Positions 43,183 to 52,259 of a stretch of DNA of 64,000 nucleotides are shown in pieces. Below the pieces are notes generated by a model, which saw nothing but the letters and a program-made list of their open reading frames with translations, was not told where the DNA came from and searched no databases. Position 1 is the stretch's first letter; each line of letters starts with the position of its first letter. The DNA is from Streptomyces violaceorubidus. Its GTDB lineage: Bacteria > Actinomycetota > Actinomycetes > Streptomycetales > Streptomycetaceae. The stretch spans positions 323,342-387,341 of the forward strand of contig NZ_JODM01000006.1 in assembly GCF_000717995.1 (NCBI RefSeq), given 5' to 3'. The translations under genes were made by a program, and so were the position numbers.

Positions 43183-45120
43183 CTACCGCACCGCCGAGAC
43201 CGTCACGTCGGCGGCGCGCACATAGGCGATCCGGTGACCGTACTGGATTTCGTAGTACTGGTCCTTGCCGGTCACCACCCGGTGGGAGGCCTCGTCGAAG
43301 GTGACCGCGTAGTAGTACTCGCCGGGCACCTTCTCACCGATCACGTACTTCTGCCCCGCGGGCAGGGTGTACGGCAGCGGCGACACCGCCTGGGCGGGCA
43401 CGTCCGCCGGGTAGGCGGCCTTCTCCGGGTACGCGCGCCCGTACACCGGGACGCTCTCCAGGCCCTTCCTCGGGGCGAGCACCCGGCCCGACGCGGGCAC
43501 CGCCGCCGGGTTCCCGGCCGGGTTGTGAAACCACGCCTTCTGTCCCAGGTACCAGATGGCCGTCCAGTCGCCCCAGCGGTCGGCCACCGCGTACTGCTGG
43601 CCCGTGGAGACCCGGGAGGACAGGTCGTTCACCCCGGTCGTGGGGGTGGTGCCGAGACCGATGTCCTTGATCAGCGGCGCGTTCACGTCGTGGTCGGAGT
43701 ACAGCCGCACCTCGCTGGAACCGTGCGCCGCGCACGGCGTCCCCGCCGTCTCGCAGCCGGTGTACGCGGGGCGGTTGGCGTCGAAGTCGGGGCGGATCGT
43801 CACCAGGGTGGACTTCCTGCCCGCGGTCGGCTCGAAGGGGCGGCCGAGCAGCTGGAAGTAGTGCCGCCAGTCCCAGTACGGGCCCGGGTCGGTGTGCATG
43901 CCCGGGATCGTCGCCGTGGTGGTGCCCGGCACGTTGTCGTGGCCGAGGACGTGCTGCCGGTCCAGCGGAATGTCGTACTTCCGCGCCAGGTACTTCACCA
44001 GCCGCGCCGACGACCGGTACATCGCCTCCGTGTACCAGGCGTCCGGTTCGGCGAGGAAGCCCTCGTGCTCCAGGCCGATCGACCCCGCGTTGACATACCA
44101 GTTGCCCGCGTGCCAGGCCACGTCCTTGGCCTTCACATGCTGGGCGATGTGGCCGTCGGTGGAGCGCAACGTGTAGTTCCAGGACACATAGGTGGGGTCC
44201 TGGACCATGTTGAGGACCCCGTTCCAGGTGCCCTCCGTGTCGTGCACGACGATGTACCGGATGCGCTGGGAGGCCGGCCGGGCACCCAGGTCGTGGTTGC
44301 CGTAGTCGCCGTCCCCGAACTCCTCGTACGGTGCGGGGACCCACTCGCAGGACACCGACGCCGGGCACTCCGTGCCGGCGGCGGACGCGGCGCGCAGGCC
44401 CGCGTCGTCCAGCTGCGAGACGTCCGGTGCCACCTCGGGGCGGGCGGCCAGGGAGACCCGCTGGCCGGCGTCCGTGGTGCGCCGCTCACCCCTGCGGATG
44501 ACCTCGTACACGTCGTCCGCGTACGCCGCCGCCGTCGCGGAGTCCTCCGCGCCCGAGAAGCGGGCCACCGACGCGTACCAGTCCGCCGGGTCGGCACTGA
44601 GCGGCTCGCCCAGGTCCCGCTGCGCGGCGGCGAGCAGCGCGGCACCGCCGGACACGTTCGCGGCCGGGTCCGTACGCAGAGCCTCGGGGCTCAGCCCGGT
44701 CAGCTCCGCGGCCCTCGGCAGCGTGGTCAGCCGGGCCGGCAGGTCGGTGGGCTCCGTGGCGGCGCCGCCCTCCGGGTGCAGTGCGGCGCGCGCGTCGTCG
44801 CCGCGCGGGTCCTCGGCGCCCTCGCCGTGGTGCGACGCCCCGGCCAGGGCCGCGCGGGCGTCGGTGAGGTGCAGCGGGCCGTAGCCGCCGGTCACACTCG
44901 GCGCGCCGCCGTGCGCGTCCCAGCGGGACTGGAGGTAGGAGACGCCGAGCAGGACGCTCTGCGGCACGTGGTACTCGGCCGCCGCGGTGGCGAACGCCCG
45001 CTGGAGGCGGTCCGGGGCGGGCGGCGCGTCCTCGGGCACGGCGGTGGACGGTGCCGCGCCGAGCAGCGGCAACAGCAGAGCCGCGGTGGCCAGGGCGGGC
45101 ACGACGGGGGATCCTCGCAA
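43183..45120 (-). CDS. Secreted N-acetylmuramoyl-L-alanine amidase (Amidase_2)
   Basis: TTG start with AGGAGG five bases upstream; signal peptide with core ATAALLLPLLGAAPSTA. An N-terminal lysozyme-like or helical region (40-270) is followed by the amidase domain (about 285-430). The zinc ligands are in YIVVHDTEGTWNG and in MHTDPGPYWDWRHYF, with WHAGNWYVNAGSIGLEHEGF between. The C-terminal ~200 residues contain SH3-like or wall-binding segments (WGDWTAIWYLGQKAWFHNP). It cuts the amide bond between MurNAc and the stem peptide. Length 645. Confidence 0.9.
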   Translation of the reverse strand: MRGSPVVPALATAALLLPLLGAAPSTAVPEDAPPAPDRLQRAFATAAAEYHVPQSVLLGVSYLQSRWDAHGGAPSVTGGYGPLHLTDARAALAGASHHGEGAEDPRGDDARAALHPEGGAATEPTDLPARLTTLPRAAELTGLSPEALRTDPAANVSGGAALLAAAQRDLGEPLSADPADWYASVARFSGAEDSATAAAYADDVYEVIRRGERRTTDAGQRVSLAARPEVAPDVSQLDDAGLRAASAAGTECPASVSCEWVPAPYEEFGDGDYGNHDLGARPASQRIRYIVVHDTEGTWNGVLNMVQDPTYVSWNYTLRSTDGHIAQHVKAKDVAWHAGNWYVNAGSIGLEHEGFLAEPDAWYTEAMYRSSARLVKYLARKYDIPLDRQHVLGHDNVPGTTTATIPGMHTDPGPYWDWRHYFQLLGRPFEPTAGRKSTLVTIRPDFDANRPAYTGCETAGTPCAAHGSSEVRLYSDHDVNAPLIKDIGLGTTPTTGVNDLSSRVSTGQQYAVADRWGDWTAIWYLGQKAWFHNPAGNPAAVPASGRVLAPRKGLESVPVYGRAYPEKAAYPADVPAQAVSPLPYTLPAGQKYVIGEKVPGEYYYAVTFDEASHRVVTGKDQYYEIQYGHRIAYVRAADVTVSAVR

Positions 45121-45351
45121 AGCGGCCTCCTGTGACGGTCGGGCATGACGGGGCGTGACGGGGTGCGGGGCCGGGCGTGGGTCAGTGGTACCCGGCGGTC
45201 GGACGATCCGTCAATCATGCCGTCATGGTGGCGATTTCCCACGTCAGCAAGGGGTTCGGCGAGTTTCGTGGCGGCGGCTCGCGGGCCTGCACGGCGTCAG
45301 TGGCGTACACCAATGGCCCCTGCGCACACCCGGGTGGCGCACACGTGAAAA

Positions 45352-45384
45352 CCGCGGTGCGTCCCCCTCGGGGGCGCACCGCGG
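45352..45384 (-). terminator. Strong hairpin downstream of the phosphotransferase gene
   Basis: CCGCGGTGCG pairs with CGCACCGCGG and the inner CCCCC with GGGGG around a two-base loop, giving a 15-bp stem with a single bulged T. It lies 28 bases past the phosphotransferase stop in its reading direction. Confidence 0.75.
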
Positions 45385-45411
45385 AGCGTTGTCCTCCTGT
45401 CGGCCCTGCCG

Positions 45412-46554
45412 TCAGCGCGTGCCGACCGCCGCCCGCACGGCCCGCCGGGCCATCTGGCAGTCGTCGTGCAGTCGGCGCAGCAGCAGCCGCTGCTCCTCGC
45501 CGGTCGGCGCGGCACCCGGAGGGGTCGGCGCCGAAGGTGCCGCGACCGTGTCGTGCATCGAGCGCTGCACGGCCGTCTCGTAGGTACGGATCTCCCTGGT
45601 CAGTACGAGCATCAGGTTGACCAGGAAGGCGTCGCGCGCCGCCGTGCCCGTCGACTGGGCGATCTGGCTGATCTGCCGACGGGCCACCGGGGCGTCGCCG
45701 AGGACCGTCCACAGCGTCGCCAGGTCGTAGCCCGGCAGATACCAGCCCGCGTGCTCCCAGTCCACCAGCACCGGACCGGCCGGTGACATGAGCACGTTGG
45801 ACAGCAGGGCGTCGCCGTGGCAGAACTGGCCCATGCCCTGGCGGCCGCCCGCGTGGGCGATGCCGTGCAGCAGCTTCTGCAGGTCGCCGAGGTCCCGGTC
45901 GGTGAGCAGGCCCAGCTCGTGGTAGCGGGAGATCCGGGCCGCGTAGTCCAGCGGGGCGTCGAAGGTGCCGGCCGGCGGCCGCCACGCGTTGAGCCGGCAG
46001 ACCGCTCCGATCGCCGCCCGGATGTCCGCCCGCGGCGGGGCCTCCAGGGGGTGCCGCTGCAAGGCCGCCACCCGCCCGGGCATGCGCTCGATGACCAGCG
46101 TGCCGTTGTCCGGATCCGCCGCGATCAGCCGGGGCACCCGCACCGGGGGGCGCTGCCGGACGAACGAGCGGTACGCCCCTATCTCGTGGCGGCTGCGCTC
46201 CGCCCACGCGGGGGAGTGGTCCACTAAGCACTTGGCCACCGCGGTGCTGCGCCCGGTCGTGCCGACCAGGAGCACGGACCGCCCGCTGCGCCGCAGCACC
46301 TGCACGGGGGAGAACTCCGGGCAGATCCGGTGCACGGCGGCGATGGCCGTGCGCAGTTGGGCCCCCTGGGGGCCGGACAGGTCGATCCTTCCGCTGAGCG
46401 GCTGGGTGCCGTGCCCCGCGCCGAGCCGCGCCCTGCCGGACCCCAGCACCGGGGCCGCCGGACGCGCGGGGGCGAGATAGGGGCCGCCACCCGCCGTCGG
46501 GCGGGGGTGCAGCGAGCGCTGCGGGGCGGACACGGAGGACGATGCTGCGTACAT
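45412..46554 (-). CDS. Aminoglycoside-phosphotransferase-family kinase
   Basis: From the ATG at 46554, 380 residues. Kinase-like fold with [20 protein letters not shown] (Lys region), the Brenner motif [13 protein letters not shown] (catalytic Asp and Mg-binding Asn) and [19 protein letters not shown] (second Mg Asp). The family phosphorylates antibiotics, choline, homoserine or other small alcohols; the substrate is not clear. It is divergent from the nsdB-like gene, an arrangement that suggests a shared control region. The N-terminal ~60 residues are low complexity. Confidence 0.85.
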   Translation of the reverse strand: MYAASSSVSAPQRSLHPRPTAGGGPYLAPARPAAPVLGSGRARLGAGHGTQPLSGRIDLSGPQGAQLRTAIAAVHRICPEFSPVQVLRRSGRSVLLVGTTGRSTAVAKCLVDHSPAWAERSRHEIGAYRSFVRQRPPVRVPRLIAADPDNGTLVIERMPGRVAALQRHPLEAPPRADIRAAIGAVCRLNAWRPPAGTFDAPLDYAARISRYHELGLLTDRDLGDLQKLLHGIAHAGGRQGMGQFCHGDALLSNVLMSPAGPVLVDWEHAGWYLPGYDLATLWTVLGDAPVARRQISQIAQSTGTAARDAFLVNLMLVLTREIRTYETAVQRSMHDTVAAPSAPTPPGAAPTGEEQRLLLRRLHDDCQMARRAVRAAVGTR

Positions 46555-46852
46555 GGGCGAGACAGATCCCTTCGTGTGCCTGCTGTGCCTGCCTGAAGAA
46601 GTACCGGTCCGGTCCAGCCCGTTCGCTGCCGGTGGGGCACCACTTCCGAAAGCCGTCGCGCCGCCCGACCGGCCGCCCGGGGCCACCCTGGGGAGTAACC
46701 CCACGGCAACCGGGTCGGGGTGGCGCATTCCTACCTGACACCCGGCCGCCCGTGGCACACCATCTGGCGCACCCTGGCGAACGGTGGCGAATAGTCGCCC
46801 GGCAACCCGCACGGAGCTACTGTCAACTCAGCCGAGAACCTGGGGGCTTGAC
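46555..46852. other. Divergent control region between the phosphotransferase and nsdB-like genes
   Basis: A 298-base gap. A TACTGT hexamer at 46818-46823 can serve as -10 for the nsdB-like gene. Repeated TGGCG-type words (GGCGCACC, TGGCGAACGG, TGGCGAATAG) lie at about 46760-46800. No gene is supported. Confidence 0.4.
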
Positions 46853-48361
46853 GTGAGCGGAGAACCCAACACCCGTCTTTCGGACCTGTTCGGCCTGGCC
46901 GGCTGGTCCAAGGGCGAACTCGCGAGACTGGTCAACCGGCAGGCGGCGGCCATGGGCCACCCCCAGCTGGCGACCGACACCTCGCGGGTCCGGCGGTGGA
47001 TCGACATGGGAGAGATCCCGCGCGATCCGGTGCCACGGGTGCTGGCGGCGCTGTTCACCGAGCGTCTCGGCCGTGTCGTGACCATCGAGGACCTCGGTCT
47101 GGTCCGGCACGGGCGTGCGGGGAAACGGTCACACGGCGGGAGCGAAGAGCATCCCGACGGAGTGCCGTGGGCGCCCGAGCGGACCGCGGCGGTCCTCACC
47201 GAATTCACGGGAATGGACCTCATGCTCAACCGACGCGGCTTGGTGGGCGCGGGCGCCGCGCTCGCCGCGGGCTCCGCACTCAGCAGCGCCATGCACGACT
47301 GGCTGCACACCGACCCGGCCCTGGCGGCCGACGCTCCCGACCCCCACCAACCCCTGCACGCCGACCCCGCCGGGTTCGACCGCTACGAGGCCGCCCCCAT
47401 CGGGGCGCAGGAAGTGGAGGAACTGGAGCGCTCGGTCGAGGTGTTCCGCGCCTGGGACGCCGCCCGCGGCGGCGGTCTCCAGCGCAAGGCCGTGGTGGGC
47501 CAGCTCAACGAGGTGGGCGGCATGCTCGCCTACCACCACCCACCCCATCTCCAGCGGCGCCTTTGGGGCGTCGCCGCCAACCTCGCCGTCCTCGCGGGCT
47601 GGATGTCGCACGACGTCGGCCTGGAACCCACGGCCCAGAAGTACTTCGTCATCGCCGCGCACGCCGCGCGCGAGGGCGGCGACCGGCCCCGGGCGGGCGA
47701 GGCCCTGTCCCGGGCGGCCCGTCAGATGGTCCACCTGGGCAAGCCCGACGAGGCCCTCGACCTCATGAAGCTCGCCCAGTCCGGCTCCGGCGAGCAGGTA
47801 CTGCCGCGCACCAAGGCCATGCTCTACACCATCGAGGCCTGGGCGCAGGCCTCCATGGGCAAGGGCCAGGCGATGCGCCGCACCCTGGGACGGGCCGAGG
47901 ACCTCTTCGTCTCCGACAAGGCGGACGTGCCGCCCCCGGACTGGATGCAGACCTTCAAGGAGGAGGACCTGTACGGCATGCAGGCCCTCGCCTACCGGAC
48001 GCTCGCCGAGTTCGAGCCGGGAGCCGCCGCGCATGCCCAGCACTACGCGGACAAGGCCCTGGCCCTGAGGATCGACGGCCGTCAGCGTTCGAAGATCTTC
48101 GACTACCTGTCGATGGCCTCCGCCTGCTTCATCGCCGACGACCCCGAACAGGCGGACCGGTACGCGCGCCTGGCCCTGGTGTCGATGGGGTCCAACTCCT
48201 CCCAGCGCACCTGGGACCGGCTGCGCCAGATGTACCGGCTCACCGCCGAGTACGCCGGTTACCCGAAGATCCAGGAGCTGCGGGAGGAGATCAAGCTGGC
48301 CCTGCCCAAGGCCAGGTCGCCCAAGGGGAAGGGGCCGGGCGGCAGCGTCGCGCCGGCGTAG
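46853..48361 (+). CDS. nsdB: NsdA/NsdB-type TPR-like regulator of development and antibiotics
   Basis: GTG start; 502 residues. The N terminus is nearly the NsdA signature (NTRLSDLFGLAGWSKGELAR, RRWIDMGEIP, VLAALFTERLGR), a degenerate XRE-like domain. From about 190 on it is a TPR-like helical scaffold (RKAVVGQLNEVGGMLAYHH, RAGEALSRAARQMVHLG, DEALDLMKLAQSG). In S. coelicolor nsdA and nsdB disruption derepresses antibiotic synthesis and sporulation; this gene's neighbourhood matches nsdB from memory. Mechanism unknown. It is a stand-alone gene facing the SpoIIE-like gene. Confidence 0.85.
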   Translation: MSGEPNTRLSDLFGLAGWSKGELARLVNRQAAAMGHPQLATDTSRVRRWIDMGEIPRDPVPRVLAALFTERLGRVVTIEDLGLVRHGRAGKRSHGGSEEHPDGVPWAPERTAAVLTEFTGMDLMLNRRGLVGAGAALAAGSALSSAMHDWLHTDPALAADAPDPHQPLHADPAGFDRYEAAPIGAQEVEELERSVEVFRAWDAARGGGLQRKAVVGQLNEVGGMLAYHHPPHLQRRLWGVAANLAVLAGWMSHDVGLEPTAQKYFVIAAHAAREGGDRPRAGEALSRAARQMVHLGKPDEALDLMKLAQSGSGEQVLPRTKAMLYTIEAWAQASMGKGQAMRRTLGRAEDLFVSDKADVPPPDWMQTFKEEDLYGMQALAYRTLAEFEPGAAAHAQHYADKALALRIDGRQRSKIFDYLSMASACFIADDPEQADRYARLALVSMGSNSSQRTWDRLRQMYRLTAEYAGYPKIQELREEIKLALPKARSPKGKGPGGSVAPA

Positions 48362-48396
48362 GCGGCGACGCGCCCGGCGCGGGGCTGCCGCAGGTC

Positions 48397-49695
48397 TCAG
48401 GGCGTCACCCGGGCCATCAGCACACAGGCGTCCCGACGTCCCGGAATCTCGTCCAGCTCGCGTGCCACGATCCGTACGGCGTCCTGTGCGGAGCCCGTGG
48501 CGGTCAGTCGGGGGGCCAGGGAGAGGAGGTGCTCCACGGTCGCCGGTCCGAGTGCCCCGGTGTGCAGGAGCAGCAGGTCGCCCGCTTCCAGGGTCGCCTC
48601 GGCCTGCCCGGACGGCCCGTCCCGCACGGTCAGCCCACGCCCCGTTCCGCCGCGGAAGAGCAACGGGCCGGGGCCTGTGGCGTGGGCCCACGTCAGGGTG
48701 CGGGTGTCCGGCCGGAAGCCGCAGTACACGGCGCCCTCCACCGGCGGCAGGGCCGATGTGCGGAGCAACTCGGCGAGCCGGTCCCGGAGCACGGCGGGCC
48801 GGAGGCCGGCCAGCGCCAGGCCGCGCAGGGCGCCGATCAGAGCCGCGGGGCCCTGCGCCTCCGTCTCCGGGCGGCCGAAGTCGCCGACGGTGAGCAGGGT
48901 TTCGTCGTCGGAGCCGAGCGGACACGCGTCGTACCACCCGTCGTACCGAGTCCGCAGGCCCGTCGTGTACGCCGGCGGGAGCTGGGCGGCGGCCAGGTCC
49001 AGGCCGGGCCGCCCGGCCTCCGGGAATGGCAGCAGACCCTGCCAGGGCGGCGGCGGAGGGTGCCGGAGCGAGTCACGGGTCTCGCTCACCGCCCGCTGGC
49101 TGCGCCGCAGTTCGCTGACGTCCCGCAGCACCGCCCACATCGAGGCGGTACTGCCGTCGGCGTCGAGGACGGGCTCGCCCATCATGTGCACGGTGCGCAC
49201 GGTTTTGTCGGGGCGCACCACGCGGAACTCGCCGTCGATGGGCCGGGCGTCGACGAGGCAGTCCGTGACCATCGCGGTGAGCTTCGGGCGGTCCTCGGTG
49301 AGGACCAGGGAAGGGAATTCGTCGAGGCTGAGCGGGACGGACGCGGGGTCGCGGCCCAGGATGCGGAAGAGTTCCCCGGACCATTCGGCCTCGTCCGTCA
49401 GCAGGTTCCACTCGGCGCTGCCGACCGGGCTGAGCAGCGAACCGGCGCGGGGCGCGGGTGCGGGGCCGTCCCTCAACTGCGCCAAGTGTGCGTCGAGGTC
49501 GGTGAGTTGGTGCAGCGCCAGATTGTACAGGGAGCGCTGCCAGCGCCCGCGGGGGTCCGTCGCGTCGTCCTGGCTGTCCCGCCGTACCGCGTCCACGTCG
49601 CCCCGCAGCCGCCGGGCCTGCGATATGAGCGCCTCGACCGAGCCGGGTCCCGGTGGCTGGGCGGCCGGGTGGTCCGCGGAGAGATGGGACGACAT
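48397..49695 (-). CDS. PAS plus degenerate SpoIIE/PP2C-like protein
   Basis: The 432-residue protein has a helical N terminus, a PAS domain (about 95-205, with EWSGELFRILGRDP, GEFRVVRPDKTVRTVHMMG) and a C-terminal SpoIIE-like phosphatase fold (about 245-430). In that fold the expected GGDWYD motif reads YDGWYDAC, GDVVGHG reads GDFGRPE, and YTDGL reads HTGAL; only the final Asp (RRDACVLMARV) is kept. The metal site is therefore probably not functional, which suggests a pseudo-phosphatase acting by binding. No HATPase domain is attached. Confidence 0.8.
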   Translation of the reverse strand: MSSHLSADHPAAQPPGPGSVEALISQARRLRGDVDAVRRDSQDDATDPRGRWQRSLYNLALHQLTDLDAHLAQLRDGPAPAPRAGSLLSPVGSAEWNLLTDEAEWSGELFRILGRDPASVPLSLDEFPSLVLTEDRPKLTAMVTDCLVDARPIDGEFRVVRPDKTVRTVHMMGEPVLDADGSTASMWAVLRDVSELRRSQRAVSETRDSLRHPPPPPWQGLLPFPEAGRPGLDLAAAQLPPAYTTGLRTRYDGWYDACPLGSDDETLLTVGDFGRPETEAQGPAALIGALRGLALAGLRPAVLRDRLAELLRTSALPPVEGAVYCGFRPDTRTLTWAHATGPGPLLFRGGTGRGLTVRDGPSGQAEATLEAGDLLLLHTGALGPATVEHLLSLAPRLTATGSAQDAVRIVARELDEIPGRRDACVLMARVTP

Positions 49696-49822
49696 GACGC
49701 ACTCCGATGTGCTGACGGTACGACCAAGGGGGAACCGAGGCTGGCGGAAGGACCGTTACGACTGTTGCACAGCACGCCATGCCCCGTAAGGGATTCGGCA
49801 ACACACGATACGGTGGTGCTTC

Positions 49823-49834
49823 TGGCATATGCCA
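49823..49834. promoter_or_regulatory. Perfect palindrome TGGCATATGCCA
   Basis: A 12-base dyad about 130 bases upstream of the PAS-SpoIIE start, in an A/T-richer patch. The length and symmetry suit a dimeric regulator site. Confidence 0.4.
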
Positions 49835-49851
49835 CAGTCCCTCCGGGGCGA

Positions 49852-49878
49852 CGCGGGTACGCGTTCGGCGTACCCGCG
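49852..49878. terminator. Perfect 10-bp hairpin, possible terminator or RNA structure
   Basis: CGCGGGTACG and CGTACCCGCG with a seven-base loop. It lies about 90 bases beyond the stop of the leftward oxidoreductase gene, so it could end that transcript. No U tract is present. Confidence 0.5.
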
Positions 49879-49968
49879 GGACGGCACAAGTCGTAGGCTC
49901 GCTACGGGACTTGGTGGGGTCCGGTGCCCCGAGGGCGTCGTCGCTCTGGTGTTCGTCGGACCCTTGTT

Positions 49969-50988
49969 CTATGCCGGGTCGTGGAGGGCCGGACGGGGCG
50001 CCAGTTCGACGGGCGTGCGCGCGCCGGTCTCCAACGCCCGCACCCCGGCCTCGGCGACCGCGGCGGCCGCGTACCCGTCCCAGGTGCCCGGCCCGGTGAC
50101 CCGGCCCCGGCGGGTGGCGTCCACCCAGCTGCGCACCTCGCGGTCGTAGGCGTCCGCGAACCGTACGAGATAGTCCTGCGGCACCTCCTCCCGCGCGCCG
50201 CCCGCGGCCGTCACCGCCATGGCGTGCGCCGCGCCGATGCGGGCGCTGCCCGATTCGCAGACGGCCTCGCAGCGCACCTCGTAGCCGAAACCGCAGTTGA
50301 CGAAGATCTCCACGTCCACCAGGGCGCCGCCCTCGGTCTCGAAGAGCACGAACTGCGGATCGAACAGGCCCTCGGGCGCACCGGCCGACGGGCGCGGACG
50401 CAGTACGGTCACCGCGCTCAGCTCCTGGCCGAGCAGCCAGCGGGCCGCGTCGATCTCGTGCGAGACGGAGCTGTTGACCAGCATCGCCGAGGTGAAGTGG
50501 GGTGGGGAGGTGACGTTGCGGTGCACACAGTGCAGCATCAGCGGACGGCCCAGCCGCCCGCCGTCCAGCAGGGACTTCAGCTGCCGGTACTCCGCGTCGT
50601 ACCGCCGCATGAACCCGATCTGCGCCAGCCTCCGGCCGAGGCGCGCCTCCGCCTCCACCACTCTCAGCGCGCCCGCGGAGTCCGGCACCATGGGCTTCTC
50701 GCACAGCACCGGCAGCCCCCGGGCGAAGGCGGCCAGCAGGGCCTCCTCGTGCGCCTCGCCGGGAGAGGCGATCAGGACCGCCTCGACGCCCGGCGCCTCC
50801 AGGGCGGCCTCGACGTCCGTGTGCACGACGACCCCGCCGATGCCGCCCACGGCCTCCTTCGCCCGCTCGGCGTCGGGGTCCGCCACCGCGGCGACCCGGG
50901 CGCCGCTCACCACTCGGTCAAGACGCCGTATGTGGTCGGCCCCCATGTGCCCCGCGCCCAGGACCGCCACACCCAGTAGTTCACTCAC
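49969..50988 (-). CDS. Gfo/Idh/MocA oxidoreductase, inositol-dehydrogenase-like
   Basis: GTG at 50988 with GAAGGAG upstream gives 339 residues. Rossmann N terminus ([17 protein letters not shown]), the family EKP motif in [10 protein letters not shown], and the sugar-binding region [25 protein letters not shown] and [15 protein letters not shown] (catalytic His candidates). These resemble myo-inositol 2-dehydrogenase and scyllo-inositol dehydrogenases. It oxidises a polyol with NAD(P)+. No other inositol gene is nearby, so the substrate is uncertain. Confidence 0.87.
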   Translation of the reverse strand: MSELLGVAVLGAGHMGADHIRRLDRVVSGARVAAVADPDAERAKEAVGGIGGVVVHTDVEAALEAPGVEAVLIASPGEAHEEALLAAFARGLPVLCEKPMVPDSAGALRVVEAEARLGRRLAQIGFMRRYDAEYRQLKSLLDGGRLGRPLMLHCVHRNVTSPPHFTSAMLVNSSVSHEIDAARWLLGQELSAVTVLRPRPSAGAPEGLFDPQFVLFETEGGALVDVEIFVNCGFGYEVRCEAVCESGSARIGAAHAMAVTAAGGAREEVPQDYLVRFADAYDREVRSWVDATRRGRVTGPGTWDGYAAAAVAEAGVRALETGARTPVELAPRPALHDPA

Positions 50989-51112
50989 GCCGCGCCCGCT
51001 CCTTCGCCGTCCGCCGCGCACCCGCGAGCAGCGGGTACGTGTACGGCGAACAGGCTTTCACGCCCGTCAAGAGCCACGGGCGGAGAGCGGCCGTCGGGCG
51101 GGGCGGGTGGTG

Positions 51113-52207
51113 TCAGTAGCGCAGCACCGCGGCGATGCCGTCCGCGTCGCCGAGTGCCCCGTCCGGCACGAAGCGGACGTCGGCGCCGGTCTCCAGGCAC
51201 TGCTCGACGATCTCGTCCACGATGTCCTCGCGGGCGTCGAGGTCGCCGTCGTCCGCCGGGAGCAGGTGCTCGCCGTCGTCGCGCATCGTCACCTTGAAGC
51301 CCTCCTCGACGGCCAGCAGCCGGACGCGGCCCGTGTGGGCGCTCTCCCAGAGCTCGTCCACCCCGGCCGCGTAGTCCTTGCGGCCTCGGGCCGCGTCCAG
51401 TTCCCTGGCCACCGCCTCGACCTGTCCGCGCGCCTCGTCCTCCAGCACCGGCCGCACCGCCTGCCACACCGCCTCGGCGGTGCCGTGCGCGAGCCCGCCG
51501 TGCGGGACGAGGACCGCGTCCGCGGCCAGTGCGCCGGCCTCGTCGAAGAGGGACAGCGCCGGTTCGGGACCGGTGACGTACAGCGGCCGGGGATGCGCGC
51601 GCAGCACCTTGCCCATCGCGGTGTCGGCGTCGCGCAGGAACCTGCGGGTGCCCTCGTCCCGGAAGGTGCTCGGCGCGTCACCGATGCGCTCCTGGCGCTC
51701 GGGGTCGAAGTCCTCCGCGGGCCGGTCCAGCGGGAAGCCGCCGAGGTGTTCCTCCACGACCCGGTCCGCGCCGCCGCTCCACAGCTTGACGCGGTCGGCG
51801 GCCACCGACAGCACCCAGAACGGCCGCTCGGCGACCTGCGCGGCGACGAGGTTGCGGGTCAGGAAGGTGTCCGAGAGGACCACGCGCTCGGGGACGGATC
51901 GGCTGAGCGTCCAGACCTGGTGCTCACCGGGGGCGGCGAAGATGGCCAGTCCGTCCTCGGCGTACGTCAGGTCGACCTCGGCCAGCGCCCGGTCTAGTTC
52001 GCGGGACACCTGCGTGCGCCGGTCGCGGGTGACCGCCGGATCCTCCTCCAGCTGTTTCTTGGCCGCGGCGACGGCGTTGCGCAGCCGCACGCGGTCCTGG
52101 GCGTTGTCCGGCTCGCGGCGGTGCGTCGGCGTCAGGACGGACACCGCCGGGTACGGACGGGGACGTCGCAGTTCGGCGAGGGTGTCGGGACTCAGATCGT
52201 GCTCCAT
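51113..52207 (-). CDS. Bacterial archaeo-eukaryotic release-factor-like (baeRF) protein
   Basis: The 364-residue protein has the eRF1-like three-domain pattern of baeRF proteins. It begins with YPAVSVLTPTHRRE, has the middle FWVLSVAADRVKLWSGG and GGFPLDRP, and the L7Ae-like end VRLLAVEEGFKVTMRDDG and EIVEQCLETGADVRFVPDG. Such proteins are thought to act on stalled ribosomes or as hibernation or stress factors, but this has been tested for only a few. Cytosolic, stand-alone. The start is ATG. Confidence 0.82.
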   Translation of the reverse strand: MEHDLSPDTLAELRRPRPYPAVSVLTPTHRREPDNAQDRVRLRNAVAAAKKQLEEDPAVTRDRRTQVSRELDRALAEVDLTYAEDGLAIFAAPGEHQVWTLSRSVPERVVLSDTFLTRNLVAAQVAERPFWVLSVAADRVKLWSGGADRVVEEHLGGFPLDRPAEDFDPERQERIGDAPSTFRDEGTRRFLRDADTAMGKVLRAHPRPLYVTGPEPALSLFDEAGALAADAVLVPHGGLAHGTAEAVWQAVRPVLEDEARGQVEAVARELDAARGRKDYAAGVDELWESAHTGRVRLLAVEEGFKVTMRDDGEHLLPADDGDLDAREDIVDEIVEQCLETGADVRFVPDGALGDADGIAAVLRY

Positions 52208-52259
52208 GTCAGCACGATAGGCCCCACGGGCATATCAGGCATTCGGAGCAGATCGTCGC

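Larger units (their letters stand above)
49696..49968. other. Gap upstream of the PAS-SpoIIE gene with palindrome and hairpin
   Basis: A 273-base gap. It contains TGGCATATGCCA (49823-49834), a perfect 12-base palindrome. It also contains a perfect 10-bp hairpin CGCGGGTACG...CGTACCCGCG (49852-49878, seven-base loop). No gene is supported. Confidence 0.5.
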
